This document shows, piece after piece, positions 1 through 8,570 of a DNA stretch of 59,691 nt. The translations under genes and the position numbers were made by a program. The notes below the pieces were generated by a model. The model worked only from the letters and a program-made list of their open reading frames with translations. It was not told where the DNA came from and did not search any database. Source of the DNA: Teichococcus wenyumeiae (GTDB taxonomy: Bacteria; Pseudomonadota; Alphaproteobacteria; Acetobacterales; Acetobacteraceae); assembly GCF_003696345.1 (NCBI RefSeq), contig NZ_RFLX01000023.1:1-59691 (forward strand), given 5' to 3'. Numbering within the stretch: position 1 is the first letter of the stretch; each line of letters begins with the position of its first letter.

Positions 1-123
1 ACCGCCCGCGACCTGGCGCTGCCCGTGCCCCTCTACAACATGGAAGCCTACTACCGCACCGTCCGCTCCAAGTGGTTCGGGACCGGGGACTGGTCGGGAG
101 AGGGCGAGGGGGCGCCACGTTGA
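1..123 (+). CDS. C-terminal end of a TolC-like outer membrane efflux protein (partial)
   Basis: An open frame runs from the window edge to TGA at 121-123, about 40 codons. It contains RDLALPVPLYN and then a YYRTVRSKWFGTGDW stretch. This resembles the C-terminal tail of TolC-family outer membrane channel proteins of Rhodospirillales, which are often found just before the DUF2497/PopZ gene and valS. The assignment rests on this short tail and on gene order, so it is tentative. The stop lies one base before the popZ start, which suggests co-transcription. Confidence 0.5.
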   Translation, partial: TARDLALPVPLYNMEAYYRTVRSKWFGTGDWSGEGEGAPR

Positions 124-124
124 C

Positions 125-610
125 ATGACGGCACATGATCCGAAGGCCGATCCGTCGATGGAGGATATCCTGGCCTCCATCCGCGACATCCTGCAGGAGG
201 ACGAGGCCGGGACCAGCCCGCTGGAACTGACGGAGGCCATGCTGGTCACGCAGCCGCCGGCCCCGGCCGCGCCGACCAAACCGGAGCCGCCCGCCATGCT
301 TTCCGAGCCGCCCGTGGCTGTCGACATGCCGCCCCCTCCGCCGCCCGAGCCCCGTGCGACGCCGCCGGCGACTTCGTTGCTGGCACCCACCGTGGCTGCC
401 GCGACCGCGGCAGCCCTGGGGGAACTGGCGAAGGCCGTGGCCAGCAACCGCGCGGCGCCCGTCCACCGCGGGGGCGCCAGCATCGAGGACGTGGTGCGGG
501 AAGAGATGCGCCCCCTGCTGAAGGCCTGGCTGGACCAGCACCTGCCCGGCATGGTGGAGCATATCGTGAAGGCCGAGATCGCCCGTTTGATGGGTAGCGG
601 CCCCGGCTGA
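125..610 (+). CDS. popZ: PopZ/DUF2497 family cell-pole organising protein
   Basis: The 161-residue protein has the three-part layout of the PopZ (DUF2497) family. It has a short N-terminal helix (MEDILASIRDIL, residues 12-23), a long Pro/Ala/Glu-rich disordered linker (about 45-110), and a C-terminal helical block (about 121-158) containing VREEMRPLLKAWLDQHLP and MVEHIVKAEIARLM. In Caulobacter PopZ the C-terminal helices self-assemble at the pole and the N-terminal helix binds partners such as ParB. The gene starts one base after the preceding stop and lies just before valS, the usual alphaproteobacterial order. The polar role is inferred from the family. Confidence 0.8.
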   Translation: MTAHDPKADPSMEDILASIRDILQEDEAGTSPLELTEAMLVTQPPAPAAPTKPEPPAMLSEPPVAVDMPPPPPPEPRATPPATSLLAPTVAAATAAALGELAKAVASNRAAPVHRGGASIEDVVREEMRPLLKAWLDQHLPGMVEHIVKAEIARLMGSGPG

Positions 611-669
611 AGCGCCGGAATCGCGACGGCCCCTTGACGTCGTGGCGCGGCGCTATCAAGCGTTCCGCC

Positions 670-3363
670 ATGCTCGACAAGACCCTCTCGCCCGCCAGCT
701 TCGAACAACGCATCTATGAAGGGTGGGAGGCCGCCGGGGCCTTCGGCGCCCGGCCCGACAGTGGGGCCGAGCCCTTCACCATCATGATCCCGCCGCCCAA
801 TGTCACGGGCAGCCTGCATATCGGCCATGCCCTGACCTTCACCATTCAGGACACGCTGATCCGCTGGCGCCGCATGCAGGGCCGGGACGCGCTGTGGCAG
901 CCGGGCACCGACCATGCCGGCATCGCCACCCAGATGGTGGTGGAACGCCTGCTGGCCAGCCAGGGCATCGACCGCCGCGAGATCGGCCGCGAGAAGTTCC
1001 TGGAGCATGTCTGGGAATGGAAGGCGCAGTCCGGCGGCAACATCACCCGCCAGCTCCGCCGCCTGGGCGCCAGCCTGGACTGGCCGCGCGAGCGCTTCAC
1101 CATGGATGCCGGCCTCTCCGAGGCGGTGCGCGAGGTCTTCGTCACCCTGCATGAGCAGGGACTGATCTACCGCGACAAGCGCCTGGTGAATTGGGACCCG
1201 AAGTTCCAGACCGCCATTTCCGACCTTGAGGTCGAGAACCGGGAGATGAAGGGCAGCCTCTGGCACCTGCGCTACCCGGTGGAGGGCGAGGCCGGGCGCT
1301 TCCTGGTGGTCGCCACCACGCGCCCCGAGACCATGCTGGGCGACACCGCCGTGGCCGTGCACCCGGAAGACGAGCGATTCCGGGACTTGGTCGGCAAGTT
1401 CGTCATCCTGCCGCTGACCGGCCGCCGCGTACCTGTGGTGGCCGACGAATATTCGGACCCGGAGAAGGGCTCCGGCGCCGTGAAGATCACGCCCGCGCAT
1501 GACTTCAACGACTTCGAGGTCGGCAAGCGGCACAAGCTGGCCATGCCTTCTGTGATGGACGCCCATGGCGCCATCTGGCTAGCGGAGATCGAGGACGACC
1601 TGCGCGCCGTCGAGGGCGTGGCGGACCCGGAATTCGTCCGCTCCCTGGCCGGCCAGGACCGCTTCGCCGCCCGCAAGGCGATCATCGCCGAGCTGGAGCG
1701 GCTGGAGCTGCTGGAGAAGATCGAGCCGCACAACAACGCCGTGCCGCATGGCGACCGCTCCGGCGTGCCGATCGAGCCGCGCCTGACCATGCAGTGGTAC
1801 TGCGACGCTGCGACCCTGGCCAAGCCGGCCATCGAGGCGGTGGAGACCGGGCGCACGCAGTTCGTGCCGAAGCATTTCGAGAATGTCTTCTTCTCCTGGA
1901 TGCGCGACATCCAGCCCTGGTGCGTCTCCCGCCAGCTCTGGTGGGGCCACCAGATCCCGGCCTGGTACGCGCCGGATGGCAGCGTCTTCGTGGCGCGGAC
2001 GGAGGAGGAGGCACTGGCCCAGGCCCGCGCCAAGCTGGGCGGGGACGTGACGCTGGAGCGTGACCCGGACGTGCTGGACACCTGGTTCAGCTCCGCCCTC
2101 TGGCCCTTCTCCACGCTCGGCTGGCCCAACAAGACGCCGGAACTGGACAAGTACTATCCCGGCGACGTGCTGGTCACGGGCTGGGACATCATCTTCTTCT
2201 GGGTGGCCCGGATGATGATGATGGGCCACCACTTCATGGGCGATGTGCCCTTCAAGACCGTCTACATCCACGGCCTCGTCCGCGACGAGAAGGGCCAGAA
2301 GATGTCGAAGTCGAAGGGCAACGTCATCGACCCGCTTGAACTGGTGGAAAGCTTCGGCACCGATGCGTTGCGCTTCACCATCGCCTCCCTGGCCACGCCG
2401 GGCCGCGACGTGAAGCTGGGCCGCAAGCGGGTGGAGGACTTCCGCTCCTTCGGCACCAAGCTCTGGAACGCCGCCCGCTTCTGCGAGATGAACGGCATCG
2501 CGCCGGATACCTCCTTCGATCCCTCGAAGGTGCAGACGCCGCTGGCCCGCTGGATCCTGGACGCGGCGAATACCGCGATCGCGGAGGCGACGGCGGCGCT
2601 CGAAGCCTACCGGATGGATGACTACGCATCCGCTTGCTACCGCTTCGTCTGGAACAGCTTCTGCGACCTGTTCCTGGAATTCGCCAAGCCCGCCCTGAAC
2701 GGCCCCGAGGGCGCCGAGAAGGCGGAAGTGAAGGGCGTCGCGCAGCATGTGCTGGGCACCATTCTGCGCCTGCTGCATCCGGTCATGCCCTATGTCACCG
2801 AGGAACTCTGGGACCGTTTCGGCTATGGCGCCGAGTTCAGCCTGATCAGTGAAGCCTGGCCGCAGGCTGTGGCTGTGCCGGGTGCCGAGGAAGCGCGCGC
2901 GGAACTCGGCTGGGTGGTCCGCCTGATCGGCGAGGTGCGCACGGTGCGCGGCGAGATGAATGTGCCGCCCTCGGTCACCGTGCCGCTGCTCTTTTCCGGT
3001 GCGGCGCCGGAGACGATGGCGCGGGCGGAGCGCTGGATTGAGGCCATCCGGCGCCTTGGCCGCGCTACCGAAGTGCGCGTCCTGGAGGGCGAGGCGCCGA
3101 AGGGCGCCCAACTTGTGGTGGACGAAGCGACTGTGCTGCTGCCTCTGGCCGACGCGATCGACCTGGACGCTGAGCGTGCCCGGATCAAGAAGACCCTGGT
3201 CAAGTCTGAGGACGATGTCGCCAAGACAATGGCGAAGCTTAACAATCCCGACTTTGTTGCCCGTGCCAAGCCTGAGGTTGTCGAGGAGATGCGTGAGCGC
3301 CTGGAGGCCCAGCAGGCGGAGATCGCCCGGCTCACTGCTGCGCTGCAGCGTATCGGGGGGTAG
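670..3363 (+). CDS. valS: Valine--tRNA ligase
   Basis: This is a class Ia aminoacyl-tRNA synthetase charging tRNA-Val. The HIGH signature is HIGHA at residues 50-54, following PPPNVTGSL, and the KMSKS loop begins near residue 544. An editing domain lies between them. The C-terminus has the helical arm typical of ValRS (about residues 820-897, with KLNNPDFVARAKPEVV). The ATG at 670 gives 897 residues and begins MLDKTLSPASFEQ. An upstream in-frame TTG at 634 would add 12 residues that look unrelated to the family, so the ATG is preferred. Confidence 0.97.
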   Translation: MLDKTLSPASFEQRIYEGWEAAGAFGARPDSGAEPFTIMIPPPNVTGSLHIGHALTFTIQDTLIRWRRMQGRDALWQPGTDHAGIATQMVVERLLASQGIDRREIGREKFLEHVWEWKAQSGGNITRQLRRLGASLDWPRERFTMDAGLSEAVREVFVTLHEQGLIYRDKRLVNWDPKFQTAISDLEVENREMKGSLWHLRYPVEGEAGRFLVVATTRPETMLGDTAVAVHPEDERFRDLVGKFVILPLTGRRVPVVADEYSDPEKGSGAVKITPAHDFNDFEVGKRHKLAMPSVMDAHGAIWLAEIEDDLRAVEGVADPEFVRSLAGQDRFAARKAIIAELERLELLEKIEPHNNAVPHGDRSGVPIEPRLTMQWYCDAATLAKPAIEAVETGRTQFVPKHFENVFFSWMRDIQPWCVSRQLWWGHQIPAWYAPDGSVFVARTEEEALAQARAKLGGDVTLERDPDVLDTWFSSALWPFSTLGWPNKTPELDKYYPGDVLVTGWDIIFFWVARMMMMGHHFMGDVPFKTVYIHGLVRDEKGQKMSKSKGNVIDPLELVESFGTDALRFTIASLATPGRDVKLGRKRVEDFRSFGTKLWNAARFCEMNGIAPDTSFDPSKVQTPLARWILDAANTAIAEATAALEAYRMDDYASACYRFVWNSFCDLFLEFAKPALNGPEGAEKAEVKGVAQHVLGTILRLLHPVMPYVTEELWDRFGYGAEFSLISEAWPQAVAVPGAEEARAELGWVVRLIGEVRTVRGEMNVPPSVTVPLLFSGAAPETMARAERWIEAIRRLGRATEVRVLEGEAPKGAQLVVDEATVLLPLADAIDLDAERARIKKTLVKSEDDVAKTMAKLNNPDFVARAKPEVVEEMRERLEAQQAEIARLTAALQRIGG

Positions 3364-3393
3364 AGCAAGGCTGCATTCCAGGGTTGCCCAATG

Positions 3394-3422
3394 TTCACGC
3401 GCGCGAGGCTCGCGCGCGTGAA
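3394..3422. terminator. Perfect 13-bp-arm hairpin between valS and the transporter gene
   Basis: The arm TTCACGCGCGCGA at 3394-3406 is followed by a GGC loop and the exact complement at 3410-3422. It begins 30 bases after the valS stop, so it probably ends valS transcription. There is no T-tract, so a role as an operator or processing site cannot be excluded. Confidence 0.5.
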
Positions 3423-3454
3423 ACAACCGTCGCATCGTTTGGAGGATAGCGACG

Positions 3455-4774
3455 ATGGCCATGGCACCGGCAGAGGTCCGCGATCCCCATGACACGCGCA
3501 AGCGCGTCATGGCGATCGTCGGCGGTTCCTCGGGCAATCTTGTCGAATGGTATGATTTCTACGTCTATGCGGCGACGGCACTCTATTTCGCGCCGGCCTT
3601 CTTTCCTAAAGGCGATCCCACCGTTCAGTTGCTGAACACCGCTGCCATCTTCGCGGTGGGCTTCCTGATGCGGCCTATCGGCGGCTGGCTCTTTGGCCGC
3701 ATCGCGGACCGCCAGGGCCGCAAGACCTCGATGGTCATCTCGGTGCTGATGATGTGCTTCGGCTCGCTGATGATCGCCGTGCTGCCGACCTATGAGAGCA
3801 TCGGCCTCGCGGCACCGGCCCTGCTGTTGCTGGCGCGCCTGATCCAGGGGCTTTCCGTAGGCGGCGAATACGGCACCAGCGCCACCTACATGAGCGAGGT
3901 CGCACTGGCGCGGCACCGCGGCTTCTTCGCCTCGTTCCAGTATGTCACGCTCATCGGCGGCCAGCTTCTGGCCCTGCTGGTGGTGGTGGTCCTGCAGGCG
4001 ATCTACACCGGCGATGAGATCCGCGCCTGGGCTTGGCGCATCCCGTTCTTCATCGGCGCCGGCACCGCCATCATCGCCATGTTCCTGCGCCGCGCCCTGC
4101 ACGAGACCACGACGGCGAAGGAACGCTCCTCCGAAGGAGCAGGGACCATTGCCCTGCTGCTGAAGCACCCGAAGCCGCTATTGCAGGTCATCGGCCTGAC
4201 CGCCGGCGGCAGCCTGGCCTTCTATACCTACACCACTTACATGCAGAAGTTCCTGGTGAACTCCGCCGGCTTCACGGTGGAGCGTGCCAGCGTCACGATG
4301 GCCGTGGTGCTGTTCTGCTACATGTGCCTGCAGCCGGCCATCGGCGCGTTGTCCGACCGCATCGGCCGGCGGGCCTGCCTGATCGTCTTCGCCGTCGGCA
4401 CGGCGGTGCTGACCGTGCCGCTGCTGAGCCTCCTGGGCACGGTCACGACGTCGCTGGGCGCTTTCGCGGTGATCTTCGGCGCCCTCTTCATCGTCAGCTT
4501 CTACACGGCGATCAGCGGCGTGGTGAAGGCGGAGCTCTTTCCGCCGCAGATCCGCGCGCTTGGTGTGGGCCTCGGCTACGCCATCGCCAATTCGCTGTTT
4601 GGCGGGTCGGCCGAATACGTGGCGCTGTGGCTGAAGAGCGTTGGGATGGAGAACAGCTTCTTCTGGTACGTCTCCGCCTTTGCGGTGGTCGCGCTGGTGT
4701 CGGTGCTGACCATGAAGGACACCCGCCTGCACGGCCACCTGGACCATCCGGACGCGCTGAAGCGCCCGGTCTGA
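3455..4774 (+). CDS. MHS-family (metabolite:H+ symporter) MFS transporter, KgtP-like
   Basis: The 439-residue protein has about twelve hydrophobic segments and the signatures of the MHS branch of the major facilitator superfamily. [13 protein letters not shown] lies near residues 28-40, [10 protein letters not shown] is in the loop after the second segment, and [15 protein letters not shown] lies near 140. The branch includes alpha-ketoglutarate (KgtP), proline/betaine (ProP) and shikimate permeases. The substrate cannot be read from sequence, although the N-terminal half is most like dicarboxylate carriers. The start is ATG at 3455 with GGAGGA eight bases upstream. It stands alone between valS and ilvD, separated from valS by a hairpin. 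Confidence 0.85.
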   Translation: MAMAPAEVRDPHDTRKRVMAIVGGSSGNLVEWYDFYVYAATALYFAPAFFPKGDPTVQLLNTAAIFAVGFLMRPIGGWLFGRIADRQGRKTSMVISVLMMCFGSLMIAVLPTYESIGLAAPALLLLARLIQGLSVGGEYGTSATYMSEVALARHRGFFASFQYVTLIGGQLLALLVVVVLQAIYTGDEIRAWAWRIPFFIGAGTAIIAMFLRRALHETTTAKERSSEGAGTIALLLKHPKPLLQVIGLTAGGSLAFYTYTTYMQKFLVNSAGFTVERASVTMAVVLFCYMCLQPAIGALSDRIGRRACLIVFAVGTAVLTVPLLSLLGTVTTSLGAFAVIFGALFIVSFYTAISGVVKAELFPPQIRALGVGLGYAIANSLFGGSAEYVALWLKSVGMENSFFWYVSAFAVVALVSVLTMKDTRLHGHLDHPDALKRPV

Positions 4775-4891
4775 CCGAAACGCCGCTCTCCTCGCACGCT
4801 CCCCTGGCCATGAAAGCGGCGAGGGGAGTTGCGCGAGAAAGAGGGTTGCGTGATACCAGCCTCGGGACGAAACGAAGAAAGGTTTACCCGC

Positions 4892-6616
4892 ATGGCTGAG
4901 CACATTTGGGATAAGTCGCGCCTTCCAAGCCGCCATGTGAGCGTCGGCCCGGAGCGCGCTCCTCACCGCTCCTACTACTATGCCATGGGGCTGACCGAGG
5001 AGGAGATCGCCCGCCCGCTGGTCGGCGTCGCCACCTGCTGGAACGAGGCCGCGCCCTGCAACATCGCCCTGAACCGCCAGGCGCAGAGCGTGAAGGAAGG
5101 CGTGAAGGCGGCCTTCGGCACCCCGCGTGAATTCACCACCATCACCGTGACTGATGGCATCGCCATGGGCCACCAGGGCATGAAGTCCTCCCTGGCCTCG
5201 CGTGACGCCATTGCCGACACGGTCGAGCTGACCATGCGTGGCCATTCCTACGATGCCATGGTCACCCTGGCGGGCTGCGACAAGTCGCTGCCGGGCATGA
5301 TGATGGCCATGCTGCGCCTGAACGTGCCCAGCGTCTTCATGTATGGCGGCTCCATCCTGCCCGGTAAGTTCAAGGGCAAGGATGTCACCGTCGTCGATGT
5401 CTTCGAGGCCGTGGGCCAGCACGCCGCCGGCAACATGTCGGACGAAGACCTGCACGCCCTGGAATGCGTCGCCTGCCCGAGCGCCGGCGCCTGCGGCGGC
5501 CAGTTCACCGCCAACACCATGGCAACCGTCTCCGAGGCCATCGGCCTGGCGCTGCCCGGCTCCGCCGGCGCCCCGGCGCCTTATGAGGACCGCGACCGCT
5601 GGGCCGTGGAATCCGGCAAGGCGGTGATGGAACTGCTGAAGAAGAACATCCGCCCGCGTGACATCGTCACGCTGAAGGCGCTGGAGAATGCGGCCGTGGT
5701 TGTGGGCGCCACCGGTGGCTCCACCAATGCCGGGCTGCATCTGCCGGCCATGGCGCATGAGGCCGGCATCCGCTTCACCATGGATGATGTGGCCGCCATC
5801 ATGCGCCGCACGCCCTACATTGCCGACCTGAAGCCGGGCGGGAAGTATGTGGCGCTGGATGTGCACAACGTCGGCGGCATTCCCATCATCATCAAGGCAT
5901 TGCTGGATGCCGGCCTGCTGCATGGCGACTGCATGACCGTGACGGGCAAGACGCTGGCCGAGAACCACAAGGACGTGGTCTTCCCCACCGACCAGGACGT
6001 GATCTACCCCGTGTCCAAGGCCATCACGCCGACTGGCGGCGTGGTCGGGCTGAAGGGCAATCTTGCTCCGGACGGCGCCATCGTGAAGGTCGCCGGCATG
6101 AAGACCCAGCGCTTCGAGGGCACCGCCCTGTGCTTCGATTGCGAGGAAGATGCCTTCAAGGCGGTCGAGGAGCGGGCCTACAAGGCGGGCGACGTCATCG
6201 TCATCCGCTACGAGGGGCCGAAGGGCGGGCCGGGTATGCGCGAGATGCTCTCCACCACCGCGGCCATCTACGGCCAGGGAATGGGCGAGGCCGTGGCGCT
6301 GATCACCGATGGCCGCTTCTCGGGCGCCACCCGTGGCTTCTGCGTGGGCCATGTGGGGCCTGAAGCCGCCGTGGGCGGCCCCATCGGCCTGCTGAAGAAT
6401 GGCGACAAGATTATCATTGACGCCACCAAGGGCAGCATCGACGTCGATATTTCCGAGGAAGAACTGGCGAAGCGCCGCGCTGAATGGAAGCCACGCGGCA
6501 CAGACTATAATGCCGGTGCCTTGTGGAAGTACGCGCAGCTTGTGGGCCCCGCGCATCTTGGTGCCGTCACGCATCCGGGCGGTGAGGCCGAGACCCATTG
6601 TTACGCCGACATCTGA
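4892..6616 (+). CDS. ilvD: Dihydroxy-acid dehydratase
   Basis: This enzyme dehydrates 2,3-dihydroxy-isovalerate and 2,3-dihydroxy-3-methylvalerate in valine, leucine and isoleucine synthesis, using an iron-sulfur cluster. Cysteines are present in TCWNEAAPC (C49, C55), GCDKSLPG (C129) and [11 protein letters not shown] (C201). The C-terminal half carries [12 protein letters not shown] and [11 protein letters not shown], both typical of IlvD/Edd proteins. The ATG at 4892 gives 574 residues and has AAGAAAGG upstream. An upstream TTG at 4829 is in frame but adds a non-homologous leader. The length and motifs fit IlvD rather than phosphogluconate dehydratase. Confidence 0.95.
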   Translation: MAEHIWDKSRLPSRHVSVGPERAPHRSYYYAMGLTEEEIARPLVGVATCWNEAAPCNIALNRQAQSVKEGVKAAFGTPREFTTITVTDGIAMGHQGMKSSLASRDAIADTVELTMRGHSYDAMVTLAGCDKSLPGMMMAMLRLNVPSVFMYGGSILPGKFKGKDVTVVDVFEAVGQHAAGNMSDEDLHALECVACPSAGACGGQFTANTMATVSEAIGLALPGSAGAPAPYEDRDRWAVESGKAVMELLKKNIRPRDIVTLKALENAAVVVGATGGSTNAGLHLPAMAHEAGIRFTMDDVAAIMRRTPYIADLKPGGKYVALDVHNVGGIPIIIKALLDAGLLHGDCMTVTGKTLAENHKDVVFPTDQDVIYPVSKAITPTGGVVGLKGNLAPDGAIVKVAGMKTQRFEGTALCFDCEEDAFKAVEERAYKAGDVIVIRYEGPKGGPGMREMLSTTAAIYGQGMGEAVALITDGRFSGATRGFCVGHVGPEAAVGGPIGLLKNGDKIIIDATKGSIDVDISEEELAKRRAEWKPRGTDYNAGALWKYAQLVGPAHLGAVTHPGGEAETHCYADI

Positions 6617-6653
6617 ATCGGTGCGTTCGACTTCGATAATTTAGGTCACTATT

Positions 6654-6681
6654 CCGCCTCAGCTTTGCCATTCTGAGGCGG
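6654..6681. terminator. Hairpin downstream of ilvD
   Basis: CCGCCTCAG at 6654-6662 pairs perfectly with CTGAGGCGG at 6673-6681 across a 10-base loop, 38 bases after the ilvD stop. No strong T-tract follows. It probably ends the ilvD transcript before the small envelope genes. Confidence 0.5.
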
Positions 6682-6767
6682 CAGCATCTTCCTCATGGCC
6701 CGGCGCGTTCGCCGCCGGGCCGGCATCGAGAAGCCCCGGCGCCAACCGTCCGGAACAGGAGGAAGAG

Positions 6768-7115
6768 ATGCTCAATCGTCGTGGTCTGCTGGGGGGCGCG
6801 CTGGCCGTGCTGGCCGGCACCGTCTCCCTCTCCACCATTGCCGAGGCACAGCCTTACGCTCCCCCGCCTGGCCCGCCGGGCCGTGGCGGCCCCGGTCGCC
6901 CGCCGCCACCGCCGCCGCCACGGCGTGAAGAGCGGCGAGGCCGCGCGCCCAGCCGCACCGCCGTCTGGCAGCCGGGCCATTGGTCCTGGCGCGGCGGCAA
7001 CTACGTCTGGGTTTCCGGCCGCTGGCTTGAGCGCCGCCGGCGCGGCAACTGGCAGGAAGGCCGTTGGGTCGAACGCCGTGGCCGCTGGGTCTGGGTCGAG
7101 CCCGGCTGGCACTAG
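6768..7115 (+). CDS. Exported YXWGXW-repeat-like small protein
   Basis: The 115-residue product starts with a signal peptide, MLNRRGLLGG followed by a hydrophobic stretch ending near SLSTIAEAQ. The RRGLLG motif could mean Tat export. A proline-rich spacer (about residues 30-52) follows. The C-terminal part has repeated aromatic-glycine units (WQPGHWSW, YVWVSGRW, WQEGRW, WVWVEPGW) like the YXWGXW family of bacterial envelope proteins of unknown function. AGGAGGAAGAG sits directly upstream of the ATG, a strong ribosome-binding site. The next gene starts 14 bases downstream, and the two are probably one transcript. Confidence 0.65.
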   Translation: MLNRRGLLGGALAVLAGTVSLSTIAEAQPYAPPPGPPGRGGPGRPPPPPPPRREERRGRAPSRTAVWQPGHWSWRGGNYVWVSGRWLERRRRGNWQEGRWVERRGRWVWVEPGWH

Positions 7116-7129
7116 GGAAGGAGGCAGCC

Positions 7130-7312
7130 ATGCCAGGACTTGGCAGGATGCTCGCTCTGGCGGCACTTGGGGTCGGGTTGTGCGGCTGCGTCGTGTATCC
7201 GGCGGACTATTACGGTCCGCCGCCACACCACCACCAGCACGGCTACTACGCTCCACCGCCGCCGCCCCCGGGGCCGCCGCCCGGCTGGTACGGCCCGCGC
7301 CCCTGGCGTTAG
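7130..7312 (+). CDS. Small Pro/His/Tyr-rich putative lipoprotein
   Basis: The 60-residue product starts at ATG 7130 with a good AGGAGG upstream. Its N-terminus is hydrophobic and ends in a lipobox-like LCGC, which would make Cys20 the acylated residue. The mature part is mostly proline, histidine, tyrosine and glycine, with a HHHQH cluster and several PP runs. No enzyme domain is visible. It pairs with the YXWGXW-type gene just upstream. Similar short secreted proteins are common in Acetobacteraceae, and a wall or metal-binding role is only a guess from composition. Confidence 0.5.
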   Translation: MPGLGRMLALAALGVGLCGCVVYPADYYGPPPHHHQHGYYAPPPPPPGPPPGWYGPRPWR

Positions 7313-7324
7313 CCAGGAGCAAGG

Positions 7325-8092
7325 TTAGGAGAGCGTGATCGTGACGGCGGTATGGTCGGAAGGCTGTTCCTGCGACCGCAGGGACAGGTCGATCTCCGCC
7401 GTCTCCAGCCGCTCCGCCAACTCGGGGGAGAGGAGGGCGTGGTCGATGCGCAGGCCGCGGTTGGTATCGAAGGCGGCGCCGTAATCCCAGTAGGTATAAA
7501 GCCGCTCACCCGGATGCAGCGCCCGCAGCGCATCCGTCAGGCCCAGGTTGGTCAGCGCCCGGAAGGCCGAGCGGCTTTCCGGGCGCACCAGCGCATCGGT
7601 CGCGGGCAGGGCGCCGGGGGCGAGGTCCAGTGGCGTCGGGCAGACATTGAAGTCGCCCAGGACGGCGAAGGGGGTGAAGCTGTCCAGCCGCTCCGCCGCC
7701 ACCTGCCGCAGCCGCTCCATCCAGCGCAGCTTGTAGGCATAGCCCTCGGCGCCACCGGAATTGCCGTTGGGCAGGTAGATGCCGGCGAAGCGGCCGCCCG
7801 CCGCCGCCACCTCGATATAGCGGGCGTGGGTGTCCTCATCCTCTCCGGGCAGCGCCTCGGCCACGACCTGGAAGGGGATGCGCGCCAGCACGGCCACGCC
7901 ATTGCGCCCGCCATGCTGGCCGACCGCATGGGCGCGGTAGCCCAGGCTCTCGAACTCGGCGGCGGGAAATTCCTCGGTCTTGCACTTCAGTTCCTGCAGA
8001 AACAGCAGGTCCGGCTTCGCGGAGGACAGGAAGCGTTGCACATGCGGCACGCGCTTGCGCACCGAATTGACGTTCAGCGTGGCGAGCCGCAA
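7325..8092 (-). CDS. xth: Exodeoxyribonuclease III (AP endonuclease family 1)
   Basis: The 255-residue protein belongs to the endonuclease/exonuclease/phosphatase fold and matches ExoIII. MRLATLNVNSVRKR is at the N-terminus, and LQELKCK provides the metal-binding glutamate near residue 34. GDFNVCPTPLDL lies mid-protein, RIDHALLSP is near 215, and SDHTAV is at the C-terminus. It would cleave abasic sites and trim 3' ends in base excision repair. The stop is seven bases before the stop-proximal region of the convergent lipoprotein gene. Its upstream neighbour on the same strand is the IscA-like gene, seven bases away. Confidence 0.92.
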   Translation of the reverse strand: MRLATLNVNSVRKRVPHVQRFLSSAKPDLLFLQELKCKTEEFPAAEFESLGYRAHAVGQHGGRNGVAVLARIPFQVVAEALPGEDEDTHARYIEVAAAGGRFAGIYLPNGNSGGAEGYAYKLRWMERLRQVAAERLDSFTPFAVLGDFNVCPTPLDLAPGALPATDALVRPESRSAFRALTNLGLTDALRALHPGERLYTYWDYGAAFDTNRGLRIDHALLSPELAERLETAEIDLSLRSQEQPSDHTAVTITLS

Positions 8093-8099
8093 GGGAGCC

Positions 8100-8456
8100 T
8101 CAGCCGATCGAGAAGGAGGCGCCGCAGCCGCAGCCCGAGACCGCCTGCGGGTTCTTGATGGCGAAGTGGGCGCCGATCAGCTCATCCGCCCAGTCCAGCT
8201 GCGCGCCGGCCAGGAGGTCCAGGCTGGTGGGGTCGATGAAGACGCGGGAGGCGCCTTCCAGCACCAGGTCGTCCTCCGCCGGCGCATCCTCCAGCTCGAA
8301 GGAATACTGGAAGCCGGAGCACCCCCCGGCCAGCACCGCCACCCGCAGCCCGGCGTCTGGACGGCCCTGGCGCGCGGCAATCTCGGCGACCTGGGCGAAG
8401 GCCCGGGGGGTGACATGGAAGGTGGGGGCGGTCACGGTGCCGTCGGGCATGGCCAT
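8100..8456 (-). CDS. IscA/ErpA-type iron-sulfur cluster assembly protein
   Basis: The 118-residue product has the A-type carrier signature of three conserved cysteines: C46 in AGGCSGFQY, and C109 and C111 in the C-terminal GCGCGASF. These bind an Fe-S cluster for delivery to target enzymes. The start chosen is MAMPDGTV at 8456, preceded by GAGGAG at good spacing on the minus strand; MPDG at 8450 is possible. The ErpA-like C-terminal GCGCG favours ErpA/IscA over SufA, but the exact subtype is not certain. A long upstream extension of this frame overlaps dgt and is not real. Confidence 0.88.
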   Translation of the reverse strand: MAMPDGTVTAPTFHVTPRAFAQVAEIAARQGRPDAGLRVAVLAGGCSGFQYSFELEDAPAEDDLVLEGASRVFIDPTSLDLLAGAQLDWADELIGAHFAIKNPQAVSGCGCGASFSIG

Positions 8457-8570
8457 CGAACTCCTCAGGCCTCGCATATAGGACCACGCGGAGACGATTT
8501 CCAACCTTCCGGCGGGCAGGGCAGGTCCGCGGCGTTGCGGCAGCGCTGGGTGGCTGGTAGAGCCCGCCCC

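Noticed and set aside
1579-3537. 652-residue antisense frame over valS
   Set aside because: High GC makes long opposite-strand frames. It has no domain and overlaps a clear synthetase gene.
4178-6598. 806-residue antisense frame over ilvD and the transporter
   Set aside because: Composition is His/Gly/Arg-rich with no recognisable motif, and it overlaps two solid genes.
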